Assembly (NCBI GenBank): GCA_013433145.1
Contig: CM024168.1
Coordinates: forward strand, 1,488,001-1,552,000
DNA: 64,000 bases
Direction: 5' to 3'
Source of the DNA: Ascaris suum
Lineage: Eukaryota > Nematoda > Chromadorea > Rhabditida > Ascarididae
Shown here: in pieces, positions 30,360 to 43,981 of the stretch
How positions within the stretch are numbered: the first letter of the stretch is position 1
Layout of the letters: every line of letters starts with the position of its first letter
Translations under genes and position numbers: made by a program
The notes under the pieces: model-generated
What the model was told of the DNA's origin: nothing
Database searches by the model: none
Seen by the model: only the letters and a program-made list of their open reading frames with translations

Positions 30360-32690
30360 CTTCTCCTTCTCTTATCCTTTTCCTAATCAAAATACTTCAA
30401 CAAATACCCTTCATAAAATAGTAATTTGAATTTGTGAATGGTTTCTTTATGATTCGAATTTCAAGTAAAAATATTATGACGAATTTATTGACGCCTTTAA
30501 TAAAAATTTCATTTAGTTATAGTTAACTGAAATTATTTCTTTCAAATTTGCCACCTTTTTTTTGATGAATTCTCTCGTTATAAAGAAAATATTCGTAATT
30601 ATCGCTTCAAAATTCTAGTGATAATTTTGTTGATTGATATAAATCAGTGATTTGTATTGATATATGTGATTTATTCATTTTATTTTCTTAACAAAATCAC
30701 TTCATAATAGTAAATGATAGTAGAATTTTCTCTCTTTTTTTTAAACTATAATCTCATATTCGTATATTTTATTCGTTCTCTTAACTACATCTTTTACTCC
30801 TCAAAATTACAATACTTTTTAATATCAAGCATTATTAAATCAAATTTTAAGGAAATAAGATCTAAAAACTTTCATACTTAATTCATTGTTTATCCTCTTA
30901 TCTTCGTAAGCTTTCCTATTATTGTTATATATTTATCCATCATTTTTATTTTCATTGGAGGATCGTTTCTATCATTGAAGTGATAATAATACATTTTACA
31001 TATTTGTGTATAAATAAATAAGAGTAGAATATGAAAACGCATGGCGATGTTTTATAATATTTTATACTTTTATCTTTAAGAATTTTTCATATACGTAAGA
31101 GTCCTTAGATAACGCCTATCTTTTTTTTTTCACTCTTTTTTTTCATTTCATCTCCATTAATTTTTATTTTTATGAGAATTTCTTATATTTTTATATTTCA
31201 ATCACATAGGCAAGAAGTAACCTCATGCGATACTTTTTGAAACGTCAAGAAATAAATGTAAAAAGATGAAATCTTGTTTAAAAAAAAAAAAAAATCTTTT
31301 TTTCTTGGCTAACATTTGAGGATTTCATTTTCTTCAATTGAAAAGCAATCATATCAGCAATTTCAAAAACTGTTTTTTTTCGTACAATTTATTTGTATGT
31401 AACATCATATTTTGCGATGAAATCATTGAAAATTTTTGAAAAATTTCTATACGATTTACAATTTCGAATTTCTTTTAATTTTTAACTTTATATTCGATAT
31501 GTTGAATAATCTAAACGAAATTTCGTCGCATTTTCTTTCTCACTCAATAATGTTTCGAGACCTCGAAGTAGAAGTTTTTAGCTTTCCAATGGAAACGATT
31601 GAAAAAAAAATTTTTTTTTTGCATTTTTATTAGATGCATTAAATTTTTACATAAAAGTGTAATATATTCGATCATTTGCTCATTATTATTCGTTTTTTTT
31701 TGAAACCTACGAAAATGAGAATTATAATATTAATTTCTTCTCTTGTAACTAAAAGTCCATTTTTCTTCAGCTTATAGAAATGCGACATATTTGCGCAGCA
31801 ATTAAAAAAAAACGCAACTCTAACATACATCGAACACAGTCGGGGGCAATAGATTTGTTGATGTAGAACAAAACAAAAAAAAAAAGATGAAAGCAAATCA
31901 TTCGTTATGTGGTCACTTTGGTCATCTATTTGGTCATTTATCATTATTCATATCAATGCATTCGGATCCTAATTCATAGATAATATTTTCTAAACGTTTT
32001 ATAAATCTCGATATCTAAATATCTCTCTTATCGTGCCATATAATTTAGGTTTATTCATTGAAAATAAGATGAAATGTTTATGCGATTTAATGGGATGACC
32101 AATTTTGAAGTCTTTTAGAGGGGTTCTTATTGAGTGCAAAATGAATATAGAGGGCTTCTGTTGGCGTGAACAACTCTCGCTTCAATGATCATTGGTTATA
32201 ATGCGTTGTGCATACATACGCTCATTCCATTTAAAGTTTTGTTTGCACATCGCCTCAATGGTTCAACGATGTTTTCCTATGATTGACAAAAGTCTATATT
32301 TTTTTAGTGTCAGCGTATCGCGTATGCCTGCACCATATACTTTTATTCGCATTAGACGATGCTACGAATGGTCTTTTTTGATAATTACTTGTTTTAATGC
32401 GTTTTCCCAAAATTGTGCAAATTTTTACCACGATGACATCATGTGTTTGTGTATGTCTCTGTCTGTGTATGAGTCTGCGCCTATGTCTATATATTTTGCG
32501 CTTTCATCTTATGAATTGCAGAAAGTATAACAGTGAAATCGAATGGATTTAAAGTGCAGTGAAAATATGACTTTTCCTGAATTTCGTTACAATTCATTGC
32601 CTATATGAGTGAGCTGTTCGCATTTAAAAGCGCAATAAAATTTGCAACTCATATTTTCGAAAAGAGATCAGGAGTAGCCTCAAAACGAAT
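30360..32690. other. very AT-rich block without genes
   Basis: A/T homopolymers and TTTATT-type sequence dominate; only low-complexity open frames are seen. Confidence 0.6.
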
Positions 32691-33001
32691 TGTCTCATTA
32701 AGGGTTCACATAGTCTATTAGTTTATTCGGTAAACAACAATTAGGTAAACACATTACTATTATGATTGCCATTGTTTTCGTCAATTTGGGCACCTCGGCC
32801 AGATGGGGCGAATTGCAAAGCGCATGTGGCGTCAAGTAGTTTCGCCCGTCCTGCAATTTGCTATAAAGCAATACGGGAAAAATATTCATGCAAACATAAT
32901 TTTCACAGTGATGCTTGACTTATATAGCAAAAGCAATTGATAGACTGCCAGAATAGTTTGCTGATACCAAACACAGTGTTGGAACGTTACCTTGAGGGTG
33001 G

Positions 33002-33109
<108 letters not shown>

Positions 33110-33703
33110 GCTCATCGTTGAAAGTGAAAAAGTAAAAGGAGAATCGAAAACTTGATCTTGGAGTTGGGATTGCAAAAATGGCAAGATAATCAAGAGTTCT
33201 TGGCTAATGAGAGGGGCATCTGCCGAAAGACTTCCTTCCTGCGGGCGACAGCGAAGCACGGCTATGCATATGGGCACATAGCACTTGTCTCATTAATGGG
33301 GTTTGCTTTCGGTGGTCATCTCAGCTCACTAAATGTTGTCCAGCAATTCTTCTTCTCAATCTCTTTTCTTCCAGCAACACCACTCTCTGTTTGATTCTTA
33401 CCGAAGTATATATTTTTAAATCATCAAAATGAATGTGCAATATACAGTTGACGTTCAATTAAGCTTATCCATATTTTCTGCATAATATTACGAGCTAGAA
33501 ATTGTTGAATATATCGAATATGAACTTTCGATATTCGCTCAGTTTCTTATATTTATAAATTTTATTTTTGTGAATTGTGCTGATATTTATGAAGACCGTG
33601 TATGATGTGCCGTTCCAATCTCATAGCTGTTACGTTTTTTTTCTTCACGATTATTAAACGGGCCACACTTGAGTAATCAATAGGAATTATGATAGCAGTC
33701 CAC

Positions 33704-33753
33704 ACGATATGCAAATTTCTCCTCACATACGATATGCAAATTTTTCCTCACTC
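33704..33753 (+). repeat. direct tandem repeat, 25 bp x 2
   Basis: ACGATATGCAAATTT occurs at 33704 and again at 33729, within two 25-bp units that differ by only a few bases. Confidence 0.9.
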
Positions 33754-34366
33754 TATTTTTTGTGAAGAATGTGGTAGTCATTTGTTGTTGCAGCTATGAT
33801 GATTTCTAAAGGAGTGTGAGTGTTTAAAGAGAGGAATTTTCTCAGCCAAGAATCAAGCCGGTCTAATTTGACGTAAACGTAATCGATGCATAATAATAGC
33901 ATTACATCAACGATAGCAATTCCATAATCGTCGAGGAGCAAATTGTACCAGACGTCTGTTCCTAATGTGTCTCTTGATAGAACTAAACGTTTATTAAGGA
34001 GATATCACTCTATTAACAACTCTCTCGTTGTTGGAATATTTATCGCCGTATAAAGAAACTTTTACGGTACGTTGAAATCCTTGTTGTTCCTTTCAATAAA
34101 AAAGGTTGACGATTAAAAGTGGAGTAGAAACGATATCCTAAAGAGGAATGAAAAGAGCAACGAGAAAAGGAATGAAGGAAATAATTTTAAAAAAAAACCG
34201 ATCAGAAAAGCATTTTTAAAAAAAGAAATGAAGTTTCAGCTAATTTTTTTTTTTCAAAATTAATGAGTTTTATTTGTTTTCTACGCACTTAATGAAGCTT
34301 CAAATAGCCTGACATTTGATGAAATAGCCTCAAATTCCTCATCGATTGTGGTAATGCATTACGCAT

Positions 34367-34372
<6 letters not shown>

Positions 34373-34458
<86 letters not shown>
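34373..34458. repeat. (AT)n microsatellite, about 86 bp
   Basis: Uninterrupted AT dinucleotide tract. Confidence 0.98.
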
Positions 34459-34461
<3 letters not shown>

Positions 34462-35013
34462 TTCATTAAATAAGTTGAATGCATAGCAAAGATCGCTAAA
34501 CGCTTTTGTTACTAATCAGTTTAGCTGCTAAACGATGAATAAAACTATCTTGAAAAGTTGTTTTTTTTTGTTGAAATAAAATGTTTGCATATTAAAAAAA
34601 TTTAGCACCAACTACTACTATCTTCTTTCATTAATTCTCTCAACTGCTCTGAAATTTCAATGATGTTTTCAAGGCTGTTTGTTAGATCGTCTTGTTTGTG
34701 CAATTAAACCAGAATGTTAAATAACGAAACAGTGTTGATATTAGTGTTGTTGGATAGTGTCAAAAGAGACAATATTAGATATTCAAATCAACGATTTAAG
34801 AAATTCCTGAGCTAAGAAATGCAACGATTTTTTTTTCTTCGATTATTTGCCTTCAACTCAACGATGCATTGCCATGTGAAGTATGGCCTCACAGAAGCCC
34901 CTCTTCTAGAAATGTAGAAATGCATAGTTTTGCGGATTTTTTTATTTGAGTTTATAAGCTCTCGATTTGGATAAAAGCTCAAGCATGGTTACTACCTACC
35001 TTGTTTCACAACA

Positions 35014-35154
35014 CTAAAAGAGAAAGCACCCACTTGAAAATGGGGTCTTGATAAGAAGAACTGCGGCTTCTCTTCCATTGTAGAGTTCATTACTTTTCTC
35101 AAATTCAGGTCGCATATACTCGGGACTTTCCATCGTTGGTCGAAATTGATTCTG
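35014..35154 (-). CDS. possible exon of an unidentified minus-strand gene
   Basis: After an acceptor-like CTATAG, a frame reads MESPEYMRPEFEKSNELYNG from an ATG at 35133 and ends at TAG 35014; a donor-like A|GTGGGT lies before the stop. A second minus frame (35192-34992) is open across the same bases, and a further one lies just upstream (35370-35167), so the correct frame cannot be decided. The composition looks coding but no family is recognised. Confidence 0.22.
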   Translation of the reverse strand, partial: QNQFRPTMESPEYMRPEFEKSNELYNGREAAVLLIKTPFSSGCFLF

Positions 35155-35559
35155 CTATAGCTGAGATTAGCAAGTTTCAACCTGAACCGCATTTATGCCA
35201 ACTCTGTGGCTTGATCGCTCACTGCTCTTGAGGAATATCATAGAAAAATATTTGATGAAATTTTCTCGAAGATAAAAAACTGATGGAAGAGGCGTGATGT
35301 TTGTTTCGAGGAATTTTTTGTTGCGAATTTCTTGTTGCAACCATTCAGCAGGATATGAGTTTAATTTCATAATCAGTCTATTCTATTTTGTAGTTGCTCA
35401 ATATTTTGTGGGATTATTTTTTCATATGTGTGTCTCTATCTACGTTTGAATCATATCCTATACATACATTCTCAAGTAATGAGCATATGCATATATCCTC
35501 TACTCGTGATATCCGATAAGTGAAATGCGATCACTTTACTTAGTGGAGAATATCAGTGC

Positions 35560-35621
35560 GCTTAACACTTACACCTTTATGATGCATGCTACTGCTAACT
35601 AGTAACTAGTAAGTGTTAAGC
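35560..35621. other. inverted repeat, perfect 13-bp arms
   Basis: GCTTAACACTTAC (35560-35572) and its exact reverse complement (35609-35621), 36 bp apart; the spacer also contains the direct repeat CTAACTAGTAACTAGT. It could be a remnant of a small inverted-repeat element. Confidence 0.75.
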
Positions 35622-36081
35622 ATGTGATCCTTGTATGCAAAAATCTTGACGCTTAAACAAACACTACAAGCATAAATTCTTTAATAAATTATTGCCATGC
35701 GCTCCTAGTGGTTGTCGAAAGTTTCGTCTCTTATGTTAAAGAAGTGGCAAATTAACTTGAAAAGCTGATGGAAGTGATTTACATAGCTAAAAATGAATAA
35801 TGAAGGAGTCGTCAAAAAAACGAGTGGAAAAATTGTGCATCACTGCAATCGGATGTGTTGTTACGCTAGCCGAGAGCCACTAATCGCATTGCAATTCTAT
35901 TTGTTTTTAATTGAAAATGCCAGCAGTGTCCTATCCCATGTTTCTTTTATTGCCCCTCTTTGGATGTTCGTGCACGTTAATGCCTCTATCGCGTTCGCGT
36001 TGTTCATTCGATGCAATGCTCTTCTATTTTAGTGCATAATGAAAAAAACTCTGTCTTAATGGAAAGCCTACATAAAAGGAA

Positions 36082-36207
<126 letters not shown>

Positions 36208-36672
36208 GAAGTAACCACTAATGGAAGATGAATTTAAGTGGCATTTACTTCTTAAACGTGATACTAATTTTATTGATTAAATAGATAAAAATTCTCTGTT
36301 TAGAGATCACAACGCATGACTGTTGTCTAGGGTAGTTTTTAAAAAAAAGAGCTAATTTCAGACTGATTTTCTTTGCGGTCTGCCACCAAACCATCAAAAC
36401 AGATATATCAGAATATTTTCTTCATTTTTTTTTTCATTTTTATATATTTTCATCAAATCTAGACGTCCGCTATATGTTTCGATATATACGCATATCTATT
36501 CAGATTGCATTAAAACAGAATAGAAATGAAGAATTGTTGAGCGACATTGTGTTGATGATCTTATTTTACGAATTATCTTGCACTGACTTATTGCAATTGT
36601 TTATTTGCACAATTGTCATAGTGTATAATTTCGATAATTGGGCAATTGCATTACCTTCTATGTATTAGGGTA

Positions 36673-36711
36673 TTTTATCAATGATACGATTATTTATTAT
36701 CACTGATAAAA
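36673..36711. other. stem-loop, 14-bp arms with one mismatch
   Basis: TTTTATCAATGATA (36673-36686) pairs with TATCACTGATAAAA (36698-36711) around an 11-nt loop. No gene is adjacent. Confidence 0.65.
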
Positions 36712-37528
36712 TGGATATCATTACGGTATTTCTCAATCATCTTGAGGGAACATAATAAGGAGATATGGAAATAGAGAGCTGAGGTAATGGTCTTATAGGG
36801 AAAATTCTATCTGCTGTTTACTTCACAATGTATCACTATCATTGTCTACAGAGAATTGAGGACATTTATGAACTGCATGAAATATATTTCCCAAGATTAT
36901 ACTAAATCAGAATTAAACACTTATATTGTAGAGTTCAAATGTTGCAGAAATTTGCATATTGATTAAAAATAATATTGATAATATTTCATATGCATAATGT
37001 ATCTATAGTTAATTTCTGGTACCCAATGCTAATAATTTCGTTTCGTATCAAAAAAAAAAATTTTTTTTTCTTTATTTATGGAAAAGGTTTTCCAATCTTA
37101 GGTTATATAATGCGGGATTTATTAACTCGTTGAGAATCTTTTTCAAATGGGATGATAAGCGGAAAAAAAAGTGACAAGAAATAAGTTTTATATGGAGGTG
37201 AGATTCTGCATTTGTCTAATATTGGCTGATTTCATGTATGCTTGACTTTCATAATAAAAAGTAAATGTTTTAAATAATGCCTTAATGAAAAAATATTATT
37301 TGAAAACTAGAAAAGAATTTTAGTCGTGATAAATAGAGATGATCTCACGAACCTTTTCGTTCAATAAATTTCGAGAATTTAAGGTGAATGCTATATACGA
37401 AATTATTTTGTTCTATTCTTATTGATAAGAAAGTGGCTATTCTAAAGACACATATGATAGTTTGTTTTATTTTATTACTTGCACTTGATATATAAATAGT
37501 ACAATAATACTAATATCATTTTTTTACC

Positions 37529-37606
37529 CATAAAAATTCCCGGGTAATCTTTTTTTCATAAAAGTTTTCGGGTAACCATTTTTTTTCATAAAAGTTTTCA
37601 GGTAGT
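37529..37606 (+). repeat. tandem repeat, about 29 bp x 3
   Basis: Three units that start CATAAAA, contain GGGTAA or AGGTA, and are separated by T-runs: 37529-37556, 37557-37586 and 37587-37606 (partial). Confidence 0.8.
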
Positions 37607-38581
37607 ACACAATCATAGTTTCTGTCTTTAGACTGCATTATTAAATCGTTTTTTAAACCGTCGTTATTGCTATATAATTTAACGTTGCCATAATTGTTGC
37701 TTTCGCATTTGTGCTATTTATAACGTATTCATTGCACATCTTGTAGTCCAATGTCATGTTCAAGAGTTTATCTACTTGTCTGCGCCGATGAAAGAGGAGA
37801 GAAACGTTCTCATATGTGAGGTGTCTCGTAGAGCAAGAGGTTGTTGTTGTTGTTTTTTTTTTGGCTGGCAGATGCTATCTGCTTGTTATTTATTGAACTC
37901 AGCACTCTACAATATCTCGTGCAGCACTCGCACGAACACATCACTTCGTCTCGTTCTTCTGGTCGGAATTTCTGCTATATCATATTTCTTACGCTTTAAA
38001 TACAACTCGAATATGGCTCAGCAATTCTCCGTTTTAAATGTTTGCTTTTTGTTGAAATGTTCAACTCAAGTTGATAGTGTTTTTATCATTTTCTATATTT
38101 ATCAAGGAGTGATATTATCTATCTATTTCTGAACATGAATTCGAAAAAAAAAAACTACCGATACTGAGTAAATAAGGTGCTTGCTTCTATCGCCTTCGTA
38201 AATGAGAATAAAGGCAAAATGTTATGATGATATTATCTATATTCGGGTAATTTTTTATGATGGTACTATCGATTGAACGTAAATATCTTCTGCTTAAAAA
38301 ATATTCACTCTACTAAGAAATATTCTACAAACATTATAGTATGAAGTGCGAAGTATTACAACAAAATCAATATGAAGAGTATTGCCTAAGAAGGATTATT
38401 TAAACAGTGCACATTTAATCCATGTTTTTTTTTTTATTAATAATATTAAATATCAAAATAATATTAAAATATGAATTTATTAAAACATAGGTCATACTGT
38501 TTTGTTTATCAAAAAGTATGTGAGTTTACCGATATTCTGCTCTCAAAAATATTTCAGTTCGCCTCAGTTTCTCCAACCCCA

Positions 38582-38599
38582 CCCCCCCCCCCCCCCCCC
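38582..38599 (+). repeat. poly(C) run, 18 bp
   Basis: Eighteen consecutive C within a longer C-rich stretch (38574-38611). Confidence 0.95.
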
Positions 38600-40402
38600 T
38601 CCCCCCAACCGCACTTAATGAAAAGAATATCACTTGCAACTCATCGGAAAACGTTACAACATAAACAGTATTTCATACGGTTGCCAATTTCATGTTGTAC
38701 GTGCGTGGAATCTGCTTCATGCCGATGTCATTAATGCACTCATACCTTTAGCTTTCAAATGATGGCTAAATCACATGGATCTATAGTTTGCTGCTGCTAT
38801 TACGTGTTCAGTGTTGTCTGTCGAATGGTCACTTAGCGGACGTTTTGCTTTTTCTTGCTTTTATTAGACGTGAATTTTTTTCCCCACTACCAACAATTGA
38901 AGTAAATAAATAAATATATCACCATCATTCAAAGTGTTTGCTATAATTAATCGTTTTATTAAAAAGTTCAATTGTAATTAAAAATTTATTCAGTAGACAT
39001 CACATTCGACAATATTATTGAAAGCATGTTATTTTATTTGATTAATTGAGTATTTCGAAACATTTTTTTTTTTGCGCTAATATACGCAAGCGTCTTGCAT
39101 GATAGACGATGATTCAGGATATACGTAGGTGTCTCATCGGTATAGCACATTCACTGTTCTATGCGTTTACACAACCATTAAACACTTAACGATTGTATGC
39201 GGCTGTTATCGTGGCCTTATATCATGATGTACTTCTTTCATACCTAAAACTGTTCCATATGTTGTGCAATATCGTGATTTTTTTCTAAGTGATTTTCGAA
39301 GGGTTTTTTTTTCTACGTCGTTTCTGTGTTTCTGCGTTTCTAAGTTTTCTGCGTTTCCTACATTTGCTCATTCATTATTTCTTAGTTATATTTTGTTTTC
39401 AAATACAGCAACTCAACATAAACTCTTATCAGCACTGTGATCTACTATTGAATAGGTTTTGAAAGTGAGAAGACAATGTAGAGTTCATCAATTTGTTTTA
39501 TCGTTTCAGTTTTTTTTTTCTTTTTTGCTTTTGACGAAGCTTGCTGTCAGTCGACTTTTCTGAGGGTTTTTTTTTGGCGCCAGCCGTGTTTATTTTTCAT
39601 CGGCTTCCGATCAGATTTTTGATCTTCATGTTTCAAGAAGTTTTTTTTTTGGTTAGAACTCCTTGTTAAGATATATGGCTATGATAAATATCTAAAGCAG
39701 GTTTTTGCAGTATGTTTATACTTCCGCAATAGCGATGATATCTTATCCATAAAGATATAATCTCATAGTTCCTATGAAAAAAAAAAACTATAGATGCCTT
39801 CCTTCAAGATTTGAAACATACTTTGAAATAGCTTTATTCAATTACTGCTCGTGTATTTTTTTCAAAACATTTTGCGGGAACATTACTTACTTGCAAAAAC
39901 ATTTCAACCTTAGCAATGCTTCCTTTAGGTAATAATAACATGAATGTGTAATGAACGGTAATTGAGAGATAGGAAACCATCATTTCGTGGTAGCTATCAT
40001 TTACATTAATTTTATATCATAAATGCTATTTTAAAACCAATTGAAATGGCAGTGATCAAAAAAATGTCTATTTCGAACTGAGTGTGTTAATCATGTAAAC
40101 ACCAATAGATTTTACATATATCATTGAATATGAAATTTGCATAATGTTTAGAAAAAAACCAACATTTGCATAAATATTATTGTAATTTGACAATAATACA
40201 ATATTACATTTTGTATATTATCTGTGTAAATCATCGTTTATTCATCGCTCACTGACGTGATTATTCATTGCGTTATTTTTGGCATGCTCATCATAAACGC
40301 TGATAGTCAAACGATATTAAGATTGCTTAAATATTAGAAGCGAGTAAAAAAAAAAATTCTAAAATATTCAGGAATAATACATCTAATTATAAAAAATTCC
40401 AG

Positions 40403-40619
40403 GAAGGTCATCAAATAGGAGAATCACTGGGGAACGCAAACATGATTGCCTATGACATCGACAAATAGTTCCGTGCTAAAAACGGACGTAGAAAACGACG
40501 CATCAAAAGATTTGACATAAACGAAGCGGATACGGACGGTTACGTGAACGCTACCTGACGGGTATTCGTGCATAACTATAAAGAAGACATCATGTGGAGT
40601 AAACTCACCTCACATATCG
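40403..40619 (+). pseudogene. decayed exon with an EF-hand-like loop
   Basis: A stretch of raised GC is bordered by a good acceptor (ATTCCAG, ending at 40402) and a strong donor (ATCG|GTAAGT, at 40620). One frame runs from border to border and contains FDINEADTDGYVNA, which follows the EF-hand calcium-loop pattern (Asp, Asn, Asp, Asp-Gly). It is broken by two in-frame stops, TAG 40466-40468 and TGA 40556-40558. Either it is a relic of a calcium-binding protein gene, or the real exon is shorter than assumed (AAATAG could itself be an acceptor). No neighbouring exon of the same gene was found. The EF-hand call rests on this one loop. Confidence 0.35.
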
Positions 40620-40683
40620 GTAAGTAGTTCACTAGTGATAATAATAAAAAGCTGCAATGTCCGTTTGTTGAAAGTATTATCCG

Positions 40684-40812
<129 letters not shown>

Positions 40813-41756
40813 GAGCTGTTGAATTGTATCTTTAAGAGAAAGAAGGTTCGTTGTACTTTCATCACAAATACCGATATTTGGACGGGTGCACTCTATCCCC
40901 TTTCCATCCTTTCTCTCCTCCTACCTACCCCTTAGCCTCCTTTCCGTTCTATGAAATAACTTGCGCACATAAATTGATGTGAATTATTAATTGTGAATTC
41001 CGTTATTTGATACAACCTTTCGATTGTTTCCTGACATAAACATCCACTTCTTTTTTGTGAGTTATACTATATTACTAAAGAAATAATAAATGTATCATTT
41101 TTGATAGGACACGGTTTGATTTTTTCCTTTCAGTTTTTTGAATTATATTTGTGTTTCTAGCATTCTTGCGATCCCTCATTCTTTGTGCCTTCCATATAAA
41201 CTTTTAAAGAATGTATGTTAGCAGTTTCATAAATTCTCTTGCATGATGCTATTTCATTGATCGTTTCGTTGAAAAATTCGCAATTTTGTCGCATATTTCG
41301 AGTAAAGAAATCTTGTGATGATTTATGACGATTTGTATGATACTTAAAGAAGCCTTTATTTTTTAAAAAAAGGTTCAAAGGAAAAGATCGAAAAATGTCT
41401 CCGCCAATGACTTGTAACCGTTTTGAGGAAAGCTATGCGCCACTGTTCATAGTATCTGTGCATTCTTGTTTTTTTTTTTTTAATTTTTATTCTTCAACGT
41501 ACTTAATATATACTTCCACTTATTTATCCTCACACATTTTTCTAACCATAAAGTGCATCGTTCTTTTTTCTCGGATCACGGCGGTAATCCTTCTATCGCC
41601 AGAAGGAGTCCTCTTCCCTTAGATATTTTCATATCGATCCTTCGACCTATCTCTTTTCTTATCTGTTCAATATGTTGTTGAAAACGTGGAAAATTTGTCG
41701 GAAATTTCTCAGCGCAGGTGAAAATGTGATCGAATTTTACGAGCTGTGGTGCAAAC

Positions 41757-41960
41757 TTAATGCCAGTTTGAAGTCATAAATTCCCAAATCACTTCATCTT
41801 CGAGTGCAAATTGTCGCGATTTTGTTTTCACTCCTTTTACAAATAGAAGCGGAAGTCTATCGCTGCTTTTATCAGTAGAAGTGGATATGGAAAACAGTGC
41901 CATTTTCAATATTTCCGCTCCCCTTTTTCTCCCACTATGCGATTTTGCCAAATGAAGCAT
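41757..41960 (-). CDS. hypothetical 67-residue open frame, possible 3' exon
   Basis: Minus-strand frame of raised GC that ends with a Glu/Trp-rich tail (FALEDEVIWEFMTSNWH) and a TAA. The middle part contains DRLPLLFVKGVKTKSRQ. No firm acceptor, no recognised family. A second minus-strand frame (41378-41157) lies 380 bp downstream. Confidence 0.2.
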   Translation of the reverse strand: MLHLAKSHSGRKRGAEILKMALFSISTSTDKSSDRLPLLFVKGVKTKSRQFALEDEVIWEFMTSNWH

Positions 41961-41999
41961 CGTTGATTTAGCAAATGAGAAAGAATTTCATCGATGTTA

Positions 42000-43900
42000 T
42001 TCAATAATATCGATACATAGTGTTTCTTATATTTTTTTACTTGCAATAATTATATTATTTTTTTAAATGATATAATTGATACTTACCGATGTGATCATGC
42101 TAAAACGATGAAGCTAGTGAATATAACAAATTATTAATCAAATTTTCTTTGTTCTAACAATGTTTGTAATTTCCTTTTCAAATATTATTCTGTATTTGAA
42201 GGATCAAATGCAAAGAATTTGTATCTATGAGATTTTTTCAATAATTCTCTAATAATTTTGAAATTCACATAATTTCCCAAAAGTTTCTTAATGCTGTATT
42301 TCCTTTAAATGCTTTTTTTTGCAAATTTCAATGAAAAAAAAGCGCCTTACATAAATGTATGCAAATTTATTTCAGTATTTCATATAGCACTCCAATAGTA
42401 AAAGTGTTGGCACTTTCTGGCACTTAGCATTTTTGGCACAATTCAATATCAACTATCTTTTATATAAAGTCAATATGAATAAATTTGCTAGTCAATATTT
42501 TTAAATGAATGGAAATTTTTTCGTAAATTATTGATGAAATCCTATGGTTGATTAGATTAAGGGAGCAACGATGTCGTGGTACTTAAAGATACTTCATGCA
42601 TAACTATGAGTAGAATTTGCCTCTTGAAATAGAAACACGCTTTATCGCTCCGTTCAAGAGCCCTTTAAAGAGAGCGAATATGAGAGAGAATGCACATCGT
42701 TAAGTATATCAATTTTTCTCGAAATTTTTCTTCTCATCTAGATTTTTATTTTGTTGAAATTTTCCGCTAAAAATTCCCGCATTTAGAAAGAATAACAATT
42801 ACATTATCTAATATAGAGTTATATTTTTTCAAAGCAAATATATTATCGAAGATTCAAATTTATTTCAAATAAACGGAAAAAAAAAATGAATGAATTAATG
42901 TAATCCTTAGAATCTATTTATTATTCTCAATCTGTTTTTTTCATGCCATAATTATCAATTCAATCAGTCTAATCAAACAGGACCGGATGAATCGTTTGAT
43001 GTGTTTATCTTTTTTTTTACTTTGCGGGTCGATTGCCCATCCTATTCGATACCAAAGAAACCTCTACGATATAATTTGCTTCTGTTGTGTTTATTTTTAT
43101 GGGAAACATCTCATACAATTGGTATTTAATATTGTTGTGATGTGAAGATTGCAAGCATTATGTGGATGTTATTTTCGCGAAATTATTTATTTCTCTTCTT
43201 ATCAATTCTTCCGATAATTATTCGAAATGTTGAAATGAAACCGTCGAATTTGCTAAATATTGATGTTCGATGGATTAATTTCAATGAAAAGTGGCATTAT
43301 TTATTTCCATAGTGTTATTTTTTTCGCAATTATTTATGTATTTTTTTATAAATTATTTTTGCTGAATTTCTTTTTTTTTTCTTCGAGTTTTTGTTATATT
43401 TTTTGGTCATTCGTTTTTTAGATTATTTTAAAAAGTTCTTGCGCAATGGCTTTTTTTTCTTTTTAGTATTGAGTAATTTCATAAATAGATAACAAATATA
43501 ATAAAGTTATTTCACTTATTGAAAATTAAAAAATGAATTTCGAATTTTTGAAAAATTAACAAGTGAGAACTTTTTTATTCTCATGAAAAATTCGTCACTT
43601 ATTTATGAAAATAAAAAGAAATTCAATCATATGATGGCAACATTGTGCATTTATTATAGTTTTTCTTCCAAATGCAAATTTTTTCGAATAGGCGGCTAAA
43701 TGCTTTAAAGAAAATTCATTTACGATGCCAAATTTATGCATTTATTAAGTATTATTAGAGACAAAATATTCAAATAGCATATTATATGGTTACACTTTAA
43801 TCAAAGCATTTCATGAAAATTAAAGCTGAAAACAATTCGCTAAAATCATTTATTCAGCGCGTTAAAAAGCGTTCAAGAGAGAAAATTAGTTGAAATTCAA
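42000..43900. other. AT-rich block without genes
   Basis: No exon or extended open frame seen on either strand; many A/T homopolymers. Confidence 0.6.
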
Positions 43901-43908
43901 AAATGGAG

Positions 43909-43910
<2 letters not shown>

Positions 43911-43979
<69 letters not shown>
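43911..43979 (+). repeat. (CT)n microsatellite, 69 bp
   Basis: Uninterrupted CT dinucleotide tract about 0.9 kb upstream of the first kinase exon. Long CT/GA tracts near animal promoters can bind GAGA-type factors; no such role is shown here. Confidence 0.97.

Positions 43980-43981
<2 letters not shown>

Noticed and set aside
37776..38132. + strand 118-codon frame with two hydrophobic stretches
   Set aside because: Cys/Phe-rich low complexity at a poly(T) run; no splice sites or similarity recognised.
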